Below, one piece after another: positions 18,132-27,089 of a stretch of DNA of 64,000 nt. The position numbers were made by a program, and so were the translations under genes. Within the stretch, counting starts at the first letter, position 1, and the number at the start of each line of letters is the position of its first letter. This DNA comes from JACJXF01 sp038316435 (GTDB lineage Bacteria; Bacteroidota; Bacteroidia; Bacteroidales; GCA-2748055): the NCBI GenBank assembly GCA_038316435.1, contig JBBQAQ010000012.1, forward strand, positions 28,236 to 92,235, read 5' to 3'. The notes under the pieces were generated by a model. It ran no database searches. It was not told the origin of the DNA and was given only the letters and a program-made list of their open reading frames with translations.

Positions 18132-18770
18132 TTAAAAGAAAAATCCTAGACTTACTAAAAACTTTCTGTCTCTTGAATCGAAAGCATAAGAATTTCCACC
18201 AACAGTAAGCTTATCGCCCAGTTTACTTAATCCACCTTCATAACGCAGATCGATAGTGAATTTTTTAAGGATATCAATCCCTGCACCAGCCTGAAAGCCA
18301 ATGGTAGCGCCTTTCGACATGGTTTTCATGTTTGGAATAATATCTCCCAATTCCGAATTAGAAGAAAGAGTAACTGAGGCAACAGGACCGGCATTAATTC
18401 TGGCAGGGCCGAATTTCATTCCAACTAAAACAGGAAGATCTAATTTGTTGTATTTTACCTGTTTAACTTTCGAAACTGAGCTGCCAATTTCTTGAACTAG
18501 TACCTTTCCCCCGGTAGTATTAAATAATAACTCCGGCTGGACAAAGAGGTTAAATACTTTTAGTCTGCCCATTACTCCAATATGAAAACCTTGAAAAGAT
18601 TCATCCTCCATAAGGTTATAGTTTGCACCCGTGGTTGTAATGTTTTTAATCTCGTCGAATTTCATTTTCGAATAATTCAATCCGCCTTTGATACCAAAAC
18701 TAAGAATCTGCGCATTTGAACTTAGCCCGAATCCTAGAGCCAGTAAGAAAATCAAAATATATTTTTTCAT
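18132..18770 (-). CDS. PorT-like outer-membrane beta-barrel protein
   Basis: 212 residues from MKKYILIFLLALGFGLSSNA, a clear signal peptide cleaved before QILSFGIKGGLNYSKM. The frame extends 29 codons further upstream, but a TAnnTTTG-like box (TAGATTTG, 18823-18816 on the minus strand) lies in that stretch, supporting the later start. Alternating strands with glycine/aromatic pattern (GIKGGLNYSKM, GFHIGVMGRLKVFNLFVQPE) and the terminal KFLVSLGFFF mark an eight-stranded barrel of the outer_membrane_beta-barrel/PorT-like family. Most members have no proven function. This is not necessarily the T9SS PorT itself. Confidence 0.82.
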   Translation of the reverse strand: MKKYILIFLLALGFGLSSNAQILSFGIKGGLNYSKMKFDEIKNITTTGANYNLMEDESFQGFHIGVMGRLKVFNLFVQPELLFNTTGGKVLVQEIGSSVSKVKQVKYNKLDLPVLVGMKFGPARINAGPVASVTLSSNSELGDIIPNMKTMSKGATIGFQAGAGIDILKKFTIDLRYEGGLSKLGDKLTVGGNSYAFDSRDRKFLVSLGFFF

Positions 18771-18954
18771 GTTTACAATTTTTATAAGTGAATTAATGGT
18801 ATTGCAAATATCGGACAAATCTATTGTTTTTTGCTCACAAGTTTTAAAGGAATACAATTCTGTGAATAAATAATATTCGATTTTACTCCATTTATTACTT
18901 TGCTACAAAAAAAATTGGCGAAATCTTGGCAATTAGTTTTCCCTTGTGTACTTT

Positions 18955-19060
18955 AAACGCAAAGTCGCATCCCGATGGATATCGGGACGCTAAGAAATAC
19001 GCTAAGCAAATTTAGAGTTTCCCTTTGCGCCTTCGTGCCTTCGCATTTAGTTTTTCCTCC
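18955..19060. repeat. Interspersed repeat with CCCGAT...ATCGGG hairpin
   Basis: Between the barrel gene and tcdA: AACGCAAAGTCGCATCCCGA followed by TGGATATCGGGACGCTAAG, then CTTTGCGCCTTCGTGCCTTCG. CCCGAT (18971-18976) pairs with ATCGGG (18981-18986). Sequences built on GCAAAG/CTTTGCG words are common non-coding repeats in Bacteroidota. No gene is seen in 18871-19136. Confidence 0.45.
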
Positions 19061-19136
19061 TAAACCATTAAATGCTGCAGAAACGCTAAGAATTTTTCGA
19101 GCTTTCTTTGTGTTATTTAGGAAGTAGAAAAAAAAC

Positions 19137-19859
19137 TTATTGTCCTATAAGCTCCCGGATTACAACCGAAGCCATAACACAACCAAACAATGGAGGCATG
19201 TATGAAATAGTTCCAACTGTTGATCTCTTATTCTCCTCGTTTTCAATGAGTTTTACAGAATCTTTAGACACGGTTTCCGGTGAAAACACCACTTTGAATC
19301 CCTCATGAATCCCTAACCTGTGTAGACTTTTTCGCAGACTGTGTGCCAAACGGCAATTATAGGATTTGGAAATGTCTGTAACAGTTACCTGCAAAGGATC
19401 AAGCTTTCCGCCCGCTCCCATCGAACTTACAATAGGGTATCCTCTCTTTAAGGTATTCAAAATAAGAAATACTTTTGGAGAAAGGGTGTCAATTGCATCA
19501 ACAACATAGTCATACCGGGTTTCGAGAACATCATCCATCTTATCCTCCCTGAGAAATTCAGTAATAACGCTTAATTCAAGTGCAGGATTAATTTCTCTTA
19601 ACCTCTGAGCCATAACCTCAGCCTTTTCCTCTCCCAGAGTACTTCCCATAGCAATAAGTTGTCGGTTAATGTTTGAGGGTTGCACCTTATCACCATCCGC
19701 AATTGTCATGCGTCCAACACCTGCTCTGCAAAGCAATTCAGCAGTATATGCGCCTACACCACCCAATCCCAAAACAAAAACGTGGGAGTTCCTAAGTTTC
19801 AAAATAGCTTCTTTCCCGAGGAGTAGCTCGGTTCGACTTTGCCAGTCAGGTATCGTCAT
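19137..19859 (-). CDS. tcdA: tRNA threonylcarbamoyladenosine dehydratase (TcdA/CsdL family)
   Basis: E1-like ATP-dependent enzyme that cyclises t6A37 to ct6A in tRNAs reading ANN codons. 240 residues. The ThiF-fold nucleotide motif is VFVLGLGGVGAYTAELLCRA (about 28-47), then IADGDKVQPSNINRQLIA with the adenylation Asp/Asn/Arg residues, and the DAIDTLSPKVFLI block. Length and the GGVGAYTAELL pattern fit TcdA better than MoeB or ThiF, and no ThiS/MoaD partner is nearby. The family SKSYNCRLAHSLRK segment near residue 165-180 is present. Likely monocistronic. Confidence 0.88.
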   Translation of the reverse strand: MTIPDWQSRTELLLGKEAILKLRNSHVFVLGLGGVGAYTAELLCRAGVGRMTIADGDKVQPSNINRQLIAMGSTLGEEKAEVMAQRLREINPALELSVITEFLREDKMDDVLETRYDYVVDAIDTLSPKVFLILNTLKRGYPIVSSMGAGGKLDPLQVTVTDISKSYNCRLAHSLRKSLHRLGIHEGFKVVFSPETVSKDSVKLIENEENKRSTVGTISYMPPLFGCVMASVVIRELIGQ

Positions 19860-20016
19860 AAATATTTATTAAATGGGGTCAAAAATAAGCATTCTGAACC
19901 AGATTTCTGACCAGACGCGAATTGTTACTCTGAAAAGTTTGAATCTAAACCTGTTGCAACAAATTCGAAAATTTCGCAATTCCATGTATGACCTATTTCT
20001 TTGAACATAATTTTAC

Positions 20017-20024
20017 TATTTTTG
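20017..20024 (+). promoter_or_regulatory. -7 box of the lysO pair
   Basis: TATTTTTG lies 27 bases before the ATG at 20052, which favours that ATG over the TTG that opens the frame at 20001. Confidence 0.4.
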
Positions 20025-20051
20025 GTCTTTGCTGTAAAAAACTCCAATATA

Positions 20052-20330
20052 ATGTGGATAATACTGATTTTACTACTGTTATCAACACTTGCCGGTTATG
20101 CTTTAAACCGAATAAAGGGTTTTAATAAAGTAACGGACAAAGTAAGTATGTATATCATTTACCTTCTTCTTTTTTTCATGGGATTAAGTGTAGGCACAAA
20201 GCCGGAAATCATGAAAAACCTTGCCAACATTGGCTTTGATGCATTAATAATCGCTTTATTCGCAATAGCCGGAAGCGTATTTATGGCATATCTGTTATAC
20301 CGCTTTATCCAAAGCAAAAATGAAAAATAG
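20052..20330 (+). CDS. lysO: LysO exporter, N-terminal subunit
   Basis: 92-residue membrane protein (MWIILILLLLSTLAGYALNR...) with three hydrophobic helices. It matches the first part of the lysine exporter LysO (YbjE, DUF340), which is a single ~300-residue protein in Escherichia coli. Here, as in many Bacteroidota, LysO is split in two: this frame ends inside the next gene (11-base overlap, 20320-20330). The repeated LLLFFMGLSVGTKPEI motif reappears as LMIFIGLSFGSDPRLPEI in the second subunit. Known role of the family: export of lysine and toxic analogues such as thialysine across the inner membrane. Confidence 0.82.
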   Translation: MWIILILLLLSTLAGYALNRIKGFNKVTDKVSMYIIYLLLFFMGLSVGTKPEIMKNLANIGFDALIIALFAIAGSVFMAYLLYRFIQSKNEK

Positions 20331-20925
20331 CCTGATTATTGTAGGCTTTTTCCTCGTTGGAATCTTAGCCGGAAAACTCGGAATATCTCCTTCAGATCTG
20401 TCTTACGACAAGCTCACAATGTACATTTTGTATTTTCTGATGATTTTTATCGGTCTTTCATTTGGTAGTGATCCACGTTTGCCAGAAATACTAAAATCCC
20501 TAAGTTTTAAAATTCTTTTATTGCCGGTATCGACTATCATAGGCACTTTCATAGGAATTTTTCTATACAACTGGCTGATACCGGGCATAGGTATCAAAGA
20601 TTCATTGGCCATCGGGTCAGGTTTCGGGTATTATAGTTTGTCTGGAGTTCTTATCACTCATTTTTCAGGGGAAGCGATGGGAACGCTGGCACTCCTAGTC
20701 AATATAATTCGTGAAATTTTCTCTTTGCTTTTTGCACCTCTCCTCAGCAGGTATTTTGGTAAGCTTGCACCGATAGCATCAGCAGGTGCAACTTCGATGG
20801 ACACAAGCTTGCCAATAATCCTGAAATCTTCCGGAAACAAATACATGATTACATCCCTACTTCATGGAGTGATACTAACCATTTTGGTGCCATTCATAAT
20901 TGCAATCATCTATAAGATTTTCTAG
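20320..20925 (+). CDS. lysO: LysO exporter, C-terminal subunit
   Basis: 201 residues, about six membrane helices, the larger LysO half. Motifs: LMIFIGLSFGSDPRLPEI, GSGFGYYSLSGVLITHFSGE (substrate-pathway region with conserved acidic residue), LGTLALL-like stretch EAMGTLALLVNIIRE and GATSMDTSLPIILKSSG near the end. Translationally coupled to the short N-terminal subunit by an 11-base overlap. It is followed after about 120 bases by an arginine deiminase, so basic amino acid handling seems grouped here (inference). The TAG stop at 20923-20925 shows that TAG is an ordinary terminator in this genome. Confidence 0.85.
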   Translation: MKNSLIIVGFFLVGILAGKLGISPSDLSYDKLTMYILYFLMIFIGLSFGSDPRLPEILKSLSFKILLLPVSTIIGTFIGIFLYNWLIPGIGIKDSLAIGSGFGYYSLSGVLITHFSGEAMGTLALLVNIIREIFSLLFAPLLSRYFGKLAPIASAGATSMDTSLPIILKSSGNKYMITSLLHGVILTILVPFIIAIIYKIF

Positions 20926-20969
20926 ATTCAATAGAATTTGAATAGCAAACGTTTAGAAATCAAGTGAAA

Positions 20970-20996
20970 TTGAGATAATTATAATTTGTAGCTTTG
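20970..20996 (+). promoter_or_regulatory. Promoter of the arginine deiminase gene
   Basis: TTG at 20970-20972, 16-base spacer, TAGCTTTG at 20989-20996, matching the Bacteroidota pattern; the gene starts 50 bases downstream at 21046. Confidence 0.5.
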
Positions 20997-21045
20997 TAAT
21001 GTTTGGGGTATTTGAAATTGTGCCTGATCTTATATTAAATTGAAT

Positions 21046-22311
21046 ATGTCTGATAAAATTATTACTCGTATTGATTCTGAAATCGGTGAACTTGAAGCTG
21101 TAATTCTTCATAAACCGGGTTTGGAAGTTGAAAACATGACACCCCGAAATGCCCAGCGGGCGCTTTACAGCGATATACTTAATTTATCCGTGGCTCAAAA
21201 GGAATATTCGCAATTGAGCTGTTTGCTTGCAGGATTTACAAAAACATTTTTCGTCGAAGATCTGCTAGCAGAAGTGCTTTCCATATCTGACTGCAAAGAA
21301 AAACTAATAAACAAAATCTGTTTTAACGAGAACCAGAAAGTTCTTATTAATCAGCTTTTATCAACTGATAGTCAGCAACTTGCGAACCAATTGATTCAGG
21401 GTGTACCTATTCAAAGAAATACCGTTACTAACTTTCTCAACGAAGACAATTACAGTTTACCTCCCCTGCATAATTTCTTCTTTACCCGCGACGGATCCAT
21501 TTCAATTCACAATAATGTTTTGATTGCATCAATGGCAAACAGAGTCAGGGAAAGGGAATCATTTATTATGCAATCAATTTTCGAATATCATCCTAAATTT
21601 TCCGCAAAAATTATTGACCCTATTCTTGAAAGATCACAAAACTCGTCATTCCGCATTGAAGGTGGAGATATACTTATCGCCAGAAACGACATTCTTATCA
21701 TTGGAATAGGATCAAGAACTTCCACTCAGGGAGTGGATTTTATCCTAGAGGAGTTAAAAAAGAATCCCGAAAAGCAGCACGTAATTGTCCAGGAATTACC
21801 ATTCGAACCTGAATCATTCATTCATTTGGATATGGTATTCACCCTGCTTGATAAAAACTGCTGCATGGTATACGAACCATTGATTCTCGCCCCAAACCGT
21901 TTTAAAACAGTTCATATCCAAATAGATAACAGTAAAGTTACTTCAATATCTGAATGCGAAAATATTCCGGCAATTTTGAAAAAGTTGGGAATGGATCTTG
22001 AAATTACTTATTGCGGAGGAAAAACTGATCACATGATTCAGGAACGTGAACAATGGCACAGTGGAGCTAACTTTTTTGCCTTTGCACCCGGAAAGGTAAT
22101 TGGGTACAACCGAAATATTTACACCCTTGAAAATATGAATAAAGCTGGATTTGAGATTCTTAAAGCAAAAGATGTGAATGCTGGCAAGACAGACCCTGCT
22201 AAATTCACGCGATGTGTTGTAACCATGGATGGATCGGAGCTTGCGCGTGGAGGTGGCGGTGCGAGATGTATGACAATGCCTGTTCGAAGGAAGGATGTTG
22301 TGTGGAAATGA
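21046..22311 (+). CDS. arcA: Arginine deiminase
   Basis: Hydrolyses arginine to citrulline and ammonia; cytoplasmic. 421 residues, the usual length. The guanidine-modifying enzyme fold is marked by FFTRDGSISI (about 149-158), the FRIEGGDILI block, FIHLDMVFTLLD (catalytic His and Asp) and the C-terminal nucleophile in GGGGARCMTMPV (Cys near residue 411). Start chosen at ATG 21046 (MSDKIITRIDSEIGELEAVI); the frame opens two codons earlier at TTG. No ornithine transcarbamylase or carbamate kinase is adjacent, so the full ADI fermentation pathway is not encoded in this window. A bidirectional terminator follows at 22355-22388. Confidence 0.9.
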   Translation: MSDKIITRIDSEIGELEAVILHKPGLEVENMTPRNAQRALYSDILNLSVAQKEYSQLSCLLAGFTKTFFVEDLLAEVLSISDCKEKLINKICFNENQKVLINQLLSTDSQQLANQLIQGVPIQRNTVTNFLNEDNYSLPPLHNFFFTRDGSISIHNNVLIASMANRVRERESFIMQSIFEYHPKFSAKIIDPILERSQNSSFRIEGGDILIARNDILIIGIGSRTSTQGVDFILEELKKNPEKQHVIVQELPFEPESFIHLDMVFTLLDKNCCMVYEPLILAPNRFKTVHIQIDNSKVTSISECENIPAILKKLGMDLEITYCGGKTDHMIQEREQWHSGANFFAFAPGKVIGYNRNIYTLENMNKAGFEILKAKDVNAGKTDPAKFTRCVVTMDGSELARGGGGARCMTMPVRRKDVVWK

Positions 22312-22354
22312 CCTAGAGAGATAGGGTTATCAGGAGATGTAGGATTCTAAAATA

Positions 22355-22388
22355 AAAAAGGGATTGGCACAAATACCAACCCCTTTTT
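22355..22388. terminator. Bidirectional rho-independent terminator between arcA and sucC
   Basis: Thirteen-base stem (AAAAAGGGATTGG with CCAACCCCTTTTT, one mismatch), eight-base loop, A-run on one side and T-run on the other. It serves the converging genes ending at 22311 and 22403. Confidence 0.85.
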
Positions 22389-22402
22389 AAACTCAATTCA
22401 TA

Positions 22403-23590
22403 TTATACCAATTCTTTAACCAGATCTGCAGCTTCCTGCAGGGAAATGGCTGAGTAGACTTTTAAGCCCGAGTCGTCGATAAGTTTTTTACCTTCTACTG
22501 CATTTGTACCTTGTAACCTAACAATCACCGGGATTTTTATATCTCCGATGGATTTGTAGGCATCCACAACTCCTTGCGCTACGCGGTCGCAACGAACAAT
22601 CCCTCCAAAAATATTAATGAGGATAGCTTTTACAGCGGGTTCCTTCAAAATAATCCTGAATCCGGCTTCAACCCTTTCAGCATTAGCTGTGCCGCCAACA
22701 TCAAGGAAATTGGCAGGTTCTCCACCTGAAAGCTTTATGATATCCATAGTTGCCATAGCTAGTCCCGCTCCATTAACCATGCAGCCTACATTTCCATCCA
22801 ACTTTATAAAATTAAGATCATACTTTCCGGCTTCCACTTCTGTAGGATCTTCTTCATTGAGATCACGCATCTCAACATAATCCGGATGACGGTACAAAGC
22901 ATTATCCTCAAGGTTAACTTTGCTATCAGCAGCGAGTATAAGGTCATCTGAAGTTTTAAAGACCGGGTTAATTTCAAATAACGAGGCATCAGAACCAATA
23001 TATGCATTGTAAAGTGCATGCACAAATTTTGTCATTTCTTTGAAGGCTTTACCACTTAATCCAAGGTTAAACGCTATCCTTCTGGATTGGAATGGCATCA
23101 GACCTGTTTTAGGATCAACTTCCTCTTTAAAAATGAGATGCGGAGTATTTGTAGCAACAGTTTCAATATCCATTCCCCCTTCGGTCGAGTACATTATGAT
23201 ATTTCTGCCAGTGCTTCGGTTTAACAAAACACTCATATAGAATTCACGAATCTCGCTTTCTCCTGGGTAGAAAATGCCCTGTTCAATTAGCACTTTATGT
23301 ACTGTTTTTCCTTCTGGTCCCGTTTGGTGGGTTATTAGCGTCATTCCGATTATATCTTTTGCAAATTGCTTTACATCATCAAGTGATTTTGCAATTTTCA
23401 CTCCTCCCCCTTTACCTCTGCCACCGGCGTGAATCTGCGCTTTTACAGCCCATGTAGATGTTCCTGTGAGTGTTTGAATTTTCTTGGCAAGTTCAACAGC
23501 TGTTTCTGGTGATTCAGCAACAAAACCAACAGGTATGGAAACTCCATAGCTTTTAAGAATAGATTTTCCCTGATACTCGTGAATATTCAT
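22403..23590 (-). CDS. sucC: Succinyl-CoA synthetase (ADP-forming) beta subunit
   Basis: Beta subunit of succinyl-CoA ligase, converting succinyl-CoA to succinate with NTP formation in the TCA cycle. 395 residues from MNIHEYQGKSILKSYGV, the canonical start; an in-frame extension upstream to 23647 is not family-like. An ATP-grasp domain (VKAQIHAGGRGKGGGVK, about 46-62; EINPVF near 206) precedes the C-terminal CoA-ligase domain with GNVGCMVNGAGLAMATMDII and the power-helix segment NIFGGIVRCD. The alpha subunit gene sucD is not adjacent; in many Bacteroidota the two are separated. Confidence 0.93.
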   Translation of the reverse strand: MNIHEYQGKSILKSYGVSIPVGFVAESPETAVELAKKIQTLTGTSTWAVKAQIHAGGRGKGGGVKIAKSLDDVKQFAKDIIGMTLITHQTGPEGKTVHKVLIEQGIFYPGESEIREFYMSVLLNRSTGRNIIMYSTEGGMDIETVATNTPHLIFKEEVDPKTGLMPFQSRRIAFNLGLSGKAFKEMTKFVHALYNAYIGSDASLFEINPVFKTSDDLILAADSKVNLEDNALYRHPDYVEMRDLNEEDPTEVEAGKYDLNFIKLDGNVGCMVNGAGLAMATMDIIKLSGGEPANFLDVGGTANAERVEAGFRIILKEPAVKAILINIFGGIVRCDRVAQGVVDAYKSIGDIKIPVIVRLQGTNAVEGKKLIDDSGLKVYSAISLQEAADLVKELV

Positions 23591-23860
23591 GTTCTGAGTT
23601 CTTTTATTTAGTATAATCAGCTCACGAAAATATCCATTTTTTTTCACTTTAACAGGGATAAAACTATAATTTCGATTGAATTAAATACTCAATTCAAAAT
23701 ACACAATTAAATACTCACCAAAAATTCAGCTGACAACGCCAATTCAGAAATGATTGCCTATTTTGGGTAAATCTGTTTTTAGTAATCCATTCAGGTCAAA
23801 GAATCAATTGATAAAATATAAATGATTTGCAAAAAGTATTTTTATTATAAATTCCGCATA

Positions 23861-23868
23861 TAACTTTG
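23861..23868 (+). promoter_or_regulatory. -7 box of the TrmH-family gene
   Basis: TAACTTTG directly before the gene. Transcription would begin around 23875, leaving a very short leader for the ATG at 23880; the second ATG at 23892 is an alternative start. Confidence 0.5.
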
Positions 23869-23879
23869 CATCACAAAAG

Positions 23880-24425
23880 ATGAATGAAAGAATGAGAAAA
23901 CTCGCAATTGAAGAGCTTAACAGAATAAGTATTGAAGAATTTAGAGCTGTTGGGAAAATCCCGGTATCGGTTGTATTGGATAATGTCCGTAGTCTGAATA
24001 ATATTGGTTCAATTTTTCGCACATGTGATGCTTTCAGGGTTGAAAAGATTTATTTATGCGGAATTACGGCATGTCCGCCAAACAAGGATATTCATAAAAC
24101 TGCACTAGGCGCAACTGAATCTGTTGAGTGGGAATATTCCGATGAGACATTAAAAGTTATCAGGAAATTAAAGTCTGAATTCTATGAAGTTTTATCTGCA
24201 GAACAGGCTGAAGGTAGCACCAGTTTACAAGAAATACACTTAGACAAAAGTAAAAAGTATGCTATTGTATTTGGACACGAAGTTCATGGTGTTGAACAGG
24301 AAGTAATTGATCTGAGTGATGCTTGCATTGAGATTCCTCAGGCAGGAACTAAACATTCGCTAAATGTTTCTGTAAGTGCGGGAATTGTACTTTGGGAGGC
24401 ATTCCGACAACTGGTTCTAAGGTAA
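23880..24425 (+). CDS. TrmH/SpoU-family RNA 2'-O-methyltransferase
   Basis: SPOUT methyltransferase, 181 residues, S-adenosylmethionine dependent 2'-O-ribose methylation of tRNA or rRNA. Motif 1 NNIGSIFRTCDAF (about 40-52), motif 2 IVFGHEVHGVEQE (about 130-142) and motif 3 QAGTKHSLNVSVSAGIV (about 155-171) form the trefoil-knot cofactor site. No N-terminal substrate-binding domain, so it is the minimal TrmH type rather than RlmB. The exact nucleotide target is uncertain. It starts right after a promoter box and is followed by a strong bidirectional terminator. Confidence 0.9.
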   Translation: MNERMRKLAIEELNRISIEEFRAVGKIPVSVVLDNVRSLNNIGSIFRTCDAFRVEKIYLCGITACPPNKDIHKTALGATESVEWEYSDETLKVIRKLKSEFYEVLSAEQAEGSTSLQEIHLDKSKKYAIVFGHEVHGVEQEVIDLSDACIEIPQAGTKHSLNVSVSAGIVLWEAFRQLVLR

Positions 24426-24453
24426 ATAAAAGTTCTTCGCAGTTTATTAAAAC

Positions 24454-24486
24454 AAAAAAGGCCATCTTTTCAGATGGCCTTTTTTA
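24454..24486. terminator. Bidirectional rho-independent terminator
   Basis: AAAAAAGGCCATCT, loop TTTC, AGATGGCCTTTTTT: a perfect 14-base stem flanked by A and T runs, between convergent genes ending at 24425 and 24502. Confidence 0.92.
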
Positions 24487-24501
24487 AACAATAAGTTTTA
24501 C

Positions 24502-26217
24502 TTAGTTGAGAAGCCCTTTAAAAACTTCGTTCTGGAAATATTTTGCAAATTCGATATCAACTTTAGCACGATTTTTCAGTGAGCTGTCTTTTGCGAAAGC
24601 AATACGAAGGCTTTCGAAAACGAGTTCGTCTTTGCTCTGTTTAGCAGCAACAACTGCTCTGAGGTAATCTTTCTTTGCGAATTCTTTTTCAATACGGCCA
24701 ATGGTAGCAAGTGATCCGTCGAAATCTTTCTGCAGGAATTTTACCAAAGCGGTGTTGAATTCGTCTGTATTACCAAAGTAATTAGCAGCAGCAGCATAAT
24801 CGCCCTGAATTACTTTAATAATTCCGAGGTTATAATTTACAACTGCACCAGCACCCATAGAAGCAGTGAAAAGCTCCTGAGCTTTAGCAACATCACCGGT
24901 CATAAGAGCTACGCAACCAAGGTTGTTATTAACAGCATCATTGTTCTGTAATTCTTTAGCTTTAAGAAGAGCAGTCTGCGCATCAGCAGTGTTTCCTAAA
25001 AGTACATTTACATAACCAGCATTGTTAATTGCCCTGAAACAAGTTGGGAAGTTAGCAGCGGCTTTGTTATAAATTGCTAATTTAGTTTGCAAATCAGTGT
25101 ATAGTGTAGCTGTATAAAGAATTTCTTCCATATCTAAACTATCAGGACTGCTAAGCCAAAGAGCTTTCATTTCTTCATCTGAATAACCTACCATATCAAC
25201 ATTTGCAGTAAGTTTTGATCTTCTAAGCTGTGGAAGTACATCCTCAGCAATTGCTTTATATGCAGCAGCGATGTTTTTGATTTCTTTTTCACGAACAACG
25301 GGATCAGAATACATAGAAAGAACTCTTAAGATAAGTTCTTTATCCTGAATGCTGCTTGATTCCATAAGTTTTTTGAAACCATCCCAGTCTTCAGCTGTGT
25401 ATTTTTTTGTTATGAACCCTTCAGTTGCAACTTGTTCAACTTTAGATTTTTTTAATTCTTTTGTGAGATATTCTGAAGCAGAACCTTCACGTTTCTGAGC
25501 CAGTTTATCGTTCAGTTCAACTGCGCCATCAGGTGATGCATATGAGGAAACTTCAAGGTTTTTGAGGTCAATCTTAGCATTTGCATTAGCAGTATTGATA
25601 AACTCCATAAGTTTTTTCCATTCTTCTTTTTTCAATTCAGAAGCTCTGATATCAGCTCTGTTGATAACATAAAGAATATCAGACATCATTGATTCCGGAA
25701 TGATTCTCTGGAATTTGTCACCAACCATTACAGGTTTAGGATCAATTACAACCAGTTTAGCAGTAGCAAGAACACCATCAGCAAGTTTATATTCGCCAAA
25801 AGGAATTTTTTTGCCTTTAAGTTCTGCTTCAACTCTTACAATAAAATCTGATTTCATCATGTCTTCTGTAAAAGCTATCGATCCTGTTAAGGTAGCAGTA
25901 CCGCCAGTTGCAAAAGCAATTTTCTGATTGTTTGCTTCAACACCTTCTCCCTGGAAAACTTTAGCAGGGTAAGCAGTTTCTCCTTTTTCGTATTTCAAAA
26001 CAGGGGTAACGGTAAGGATAGCTTTTTTGTTGAAAAATTTTGCGGGATATTTCACGTCAATTTTCATAGCTACCTGATCTCCTACTTCTTCAAGTACTTC
26101 AGGAGTAACTTTATAGTAATCTTTTACGGACATTTCTTTCATTTTGTTTATGCCGCCGCAACTGGTCATTGCGATTGCAGCAAACGCAAAAAGTGCCAGG
26201 TAAGTCAATTTTTTCAT
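24502..26217 (-). CDS. TPR-containing lipoprotein with OmpA-like segment
   Basis: 571-residue probable lipoprotein: signal MKKLTYLALFAFAAIAMTSC with lipobox ending at Cys20. The first ~190 residues look like beta-sandwich domains (KIDVKYPAKFFNKKAILTVT). A middle segment (VSSYASPDGAVELNDKLAQK, REGSASEYLTKELKKSK) resembles the OmpA peptidoglycan-binding pattern in which NxxLxxxRxxxVxxYL follows a beta strand. The C-terminal third has TPR-like helical pairs (FRAINNAGYVNVLLGNTADA). A strong -7 box precedes it, and it is flanked by a terminator, suggesting high expression of an abundant envelope protein. Specific function not known; a structural envelope role is an inference. Confidence 0.7.
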   Translation of the reverse strand: MKKLTYLALFAFAAIAMTSCGGINKMKEMSVKDYYKVTPEVLEEVGDQVAMKIDVKYPAKFFNKKAILTVTPVLKYEKGETAYPAKVFQGEGVEANNQKIAFATGGTATLTGSIAFTEDMMKSDFIVRVEAELKGKKIPFGEYKLADGVLATAKLVVIDPKPVMVGDKFQRIIPESMMSDILYVINRADIRASELKKEEWKKLMEFINTANANAKIDLKNLEVSSYASPDGAVELNDKLAQKREGSASEYLTKELKKSKVEQVATEGFITKKYTAEDWDGFKKLMESSSIQDKELILRVLSMYSDPVVREKEIKNIAAAYKAIAEDVLPQLRRSKLTANVDMVGYSDEEMKALWLSSPDSLDMEEILYTATLYTDLQTKLAIYNKAAANFPTCFRAINNAGYVNVLLGNTADAQTALLKAKELQNNDAVNNNLGCVALMTGDVAKAQELFTASMGAGAVVNYNLGIIKVIQGDYAAAANYFGNTDEFNTALVKFLQKDFDGSLATIGRIEKEFAKKDYLRAVVAAKQSKDELVFESLRIAFAKDSSLKNRAKVDIEFAKYFQNEVFKGLLN

Positions 26218-26272
26218 AATGATCTGGATATTAGTTTAAAGGTGAAAATAATCTTTTTCTTAGAACCACACG

Positions 26273-26280
26273 CAAATATA
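26273..26280 (-). promoter_or_regulatory. -7 box upstream of the TPR lipoprotein gene
   Basis: TATATTTG on the minus strand, about 56 bases before the ATG at 26217, in an A/T-rich leader. Confidence 0.5.
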
Positions 26281-26332
26281 CAAAAGTTTTTTCATTAAAA
26301 AAAAGTATTATCCCTCATTTATGGCGTAAATA

Positions 26333-26968
26333 CTATAAAATTACACGACTTATTCCTATGGGATAATGCTTGTTAAAGATGCAATTCTTAACTCTTGTGT
26401 AATCTTGTTCACTATTAATGTAATTAATGTTTGTACCGTCAATTAGAAGTATTTTAAAATTTTCTTTTGATTTTATGTAATCAAAATACCCGTTTTGAAT
26501 TTGTAACAGATAGGATTCATCAATATTTTGCTCGTAGTCTCTTCCTCTTTTCTTAATATTTTCCAGTAGTTTTTCTATTGGCACATGAAGGTAAACATAG
26601 AGATCCGGAATCGGCAAGTGTTGATGTATTATATCATAAAGCTGCCTGTATAAATTATATTCGTCATCTTTTAACGTATTCCGGGCAAAAATAAGTGATT
26701 TGGAAAAATAATAATCTGCTATCAGAAGGCTGGAAAATATCTGTCTGTTACTCAATTCCTCTTTAAGCTGATGGTACCGGTCAGCTAAAAAAGATAATTC
26801 CACAGGAAAAGAAAACCGTTCCGGATCCTCATAGAACTTTGGAAGGAAGGGGTTCTCATCAAATCTCTCCAAAATTATTCCTGCATTTACATCAGCAGCA
26901 ATCTTTTTTACAAGACTTGTTTTCCCTGCACCAATATTCCCTTCTATGACTATATAATTATATTCCAT
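26333..26968 (-). CDS. Deoxynucleoside kinase family protein
   Basis: Phosphorylates deoxyribonucleosides (deoxyadenosine, deoxyguanosine or deoxycytidine) for nucleotide salvage. 211 residues. P-loop IEGNIGAGKTSLVKKIA (about 8-24), the FDENPFLPKFYEDPERF block following strand 2, the ADRYHQL motif, and LID-type arginines in KKRGRDYEQNIDESYL. This matches the bacterial dAK/dGK branch of the dNK family. Monocistronic between two larger genes, with about 120 bases of leader. Preferred base cannot be fixed from sequence. Confidence 0.9.
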   Translation of the reverse strand: MEYNYIVIEGNIGAGKTSLVKKIAADVNAGIILERFDENPFLPKFYEDPERFSFPVELSFLADRYHQLKEELSNRQIFSSLLIADYYFSKSLIFARNTLKDDEYNLYRQLYDIIHQHLPIPDLYVYLHVPIEKLLENIKKRGRDYEQNIDESYLLQIQNGYFDYIKSKENFKILLIDGTNINYINSEQDYTRVKNCIFNKHYPIGISRVIL

Positions 26969-27089
26969 TTTTGATCAGGAAACCACTTGAAAATATTGAA
27001 AATTGGAAATATTGATTTCCTTAACGGATAAAGAATTTTTTATGTCAAAAATATTCCCGTATAATCAATAAATCATCATTGCATGAAAT

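Noticed and set aside
20001..20051. TTG start for the first LysO frame
   Set aside because: A promoter box lies inside this stretch; the ATG at 20052 also gives the family N-terminus.
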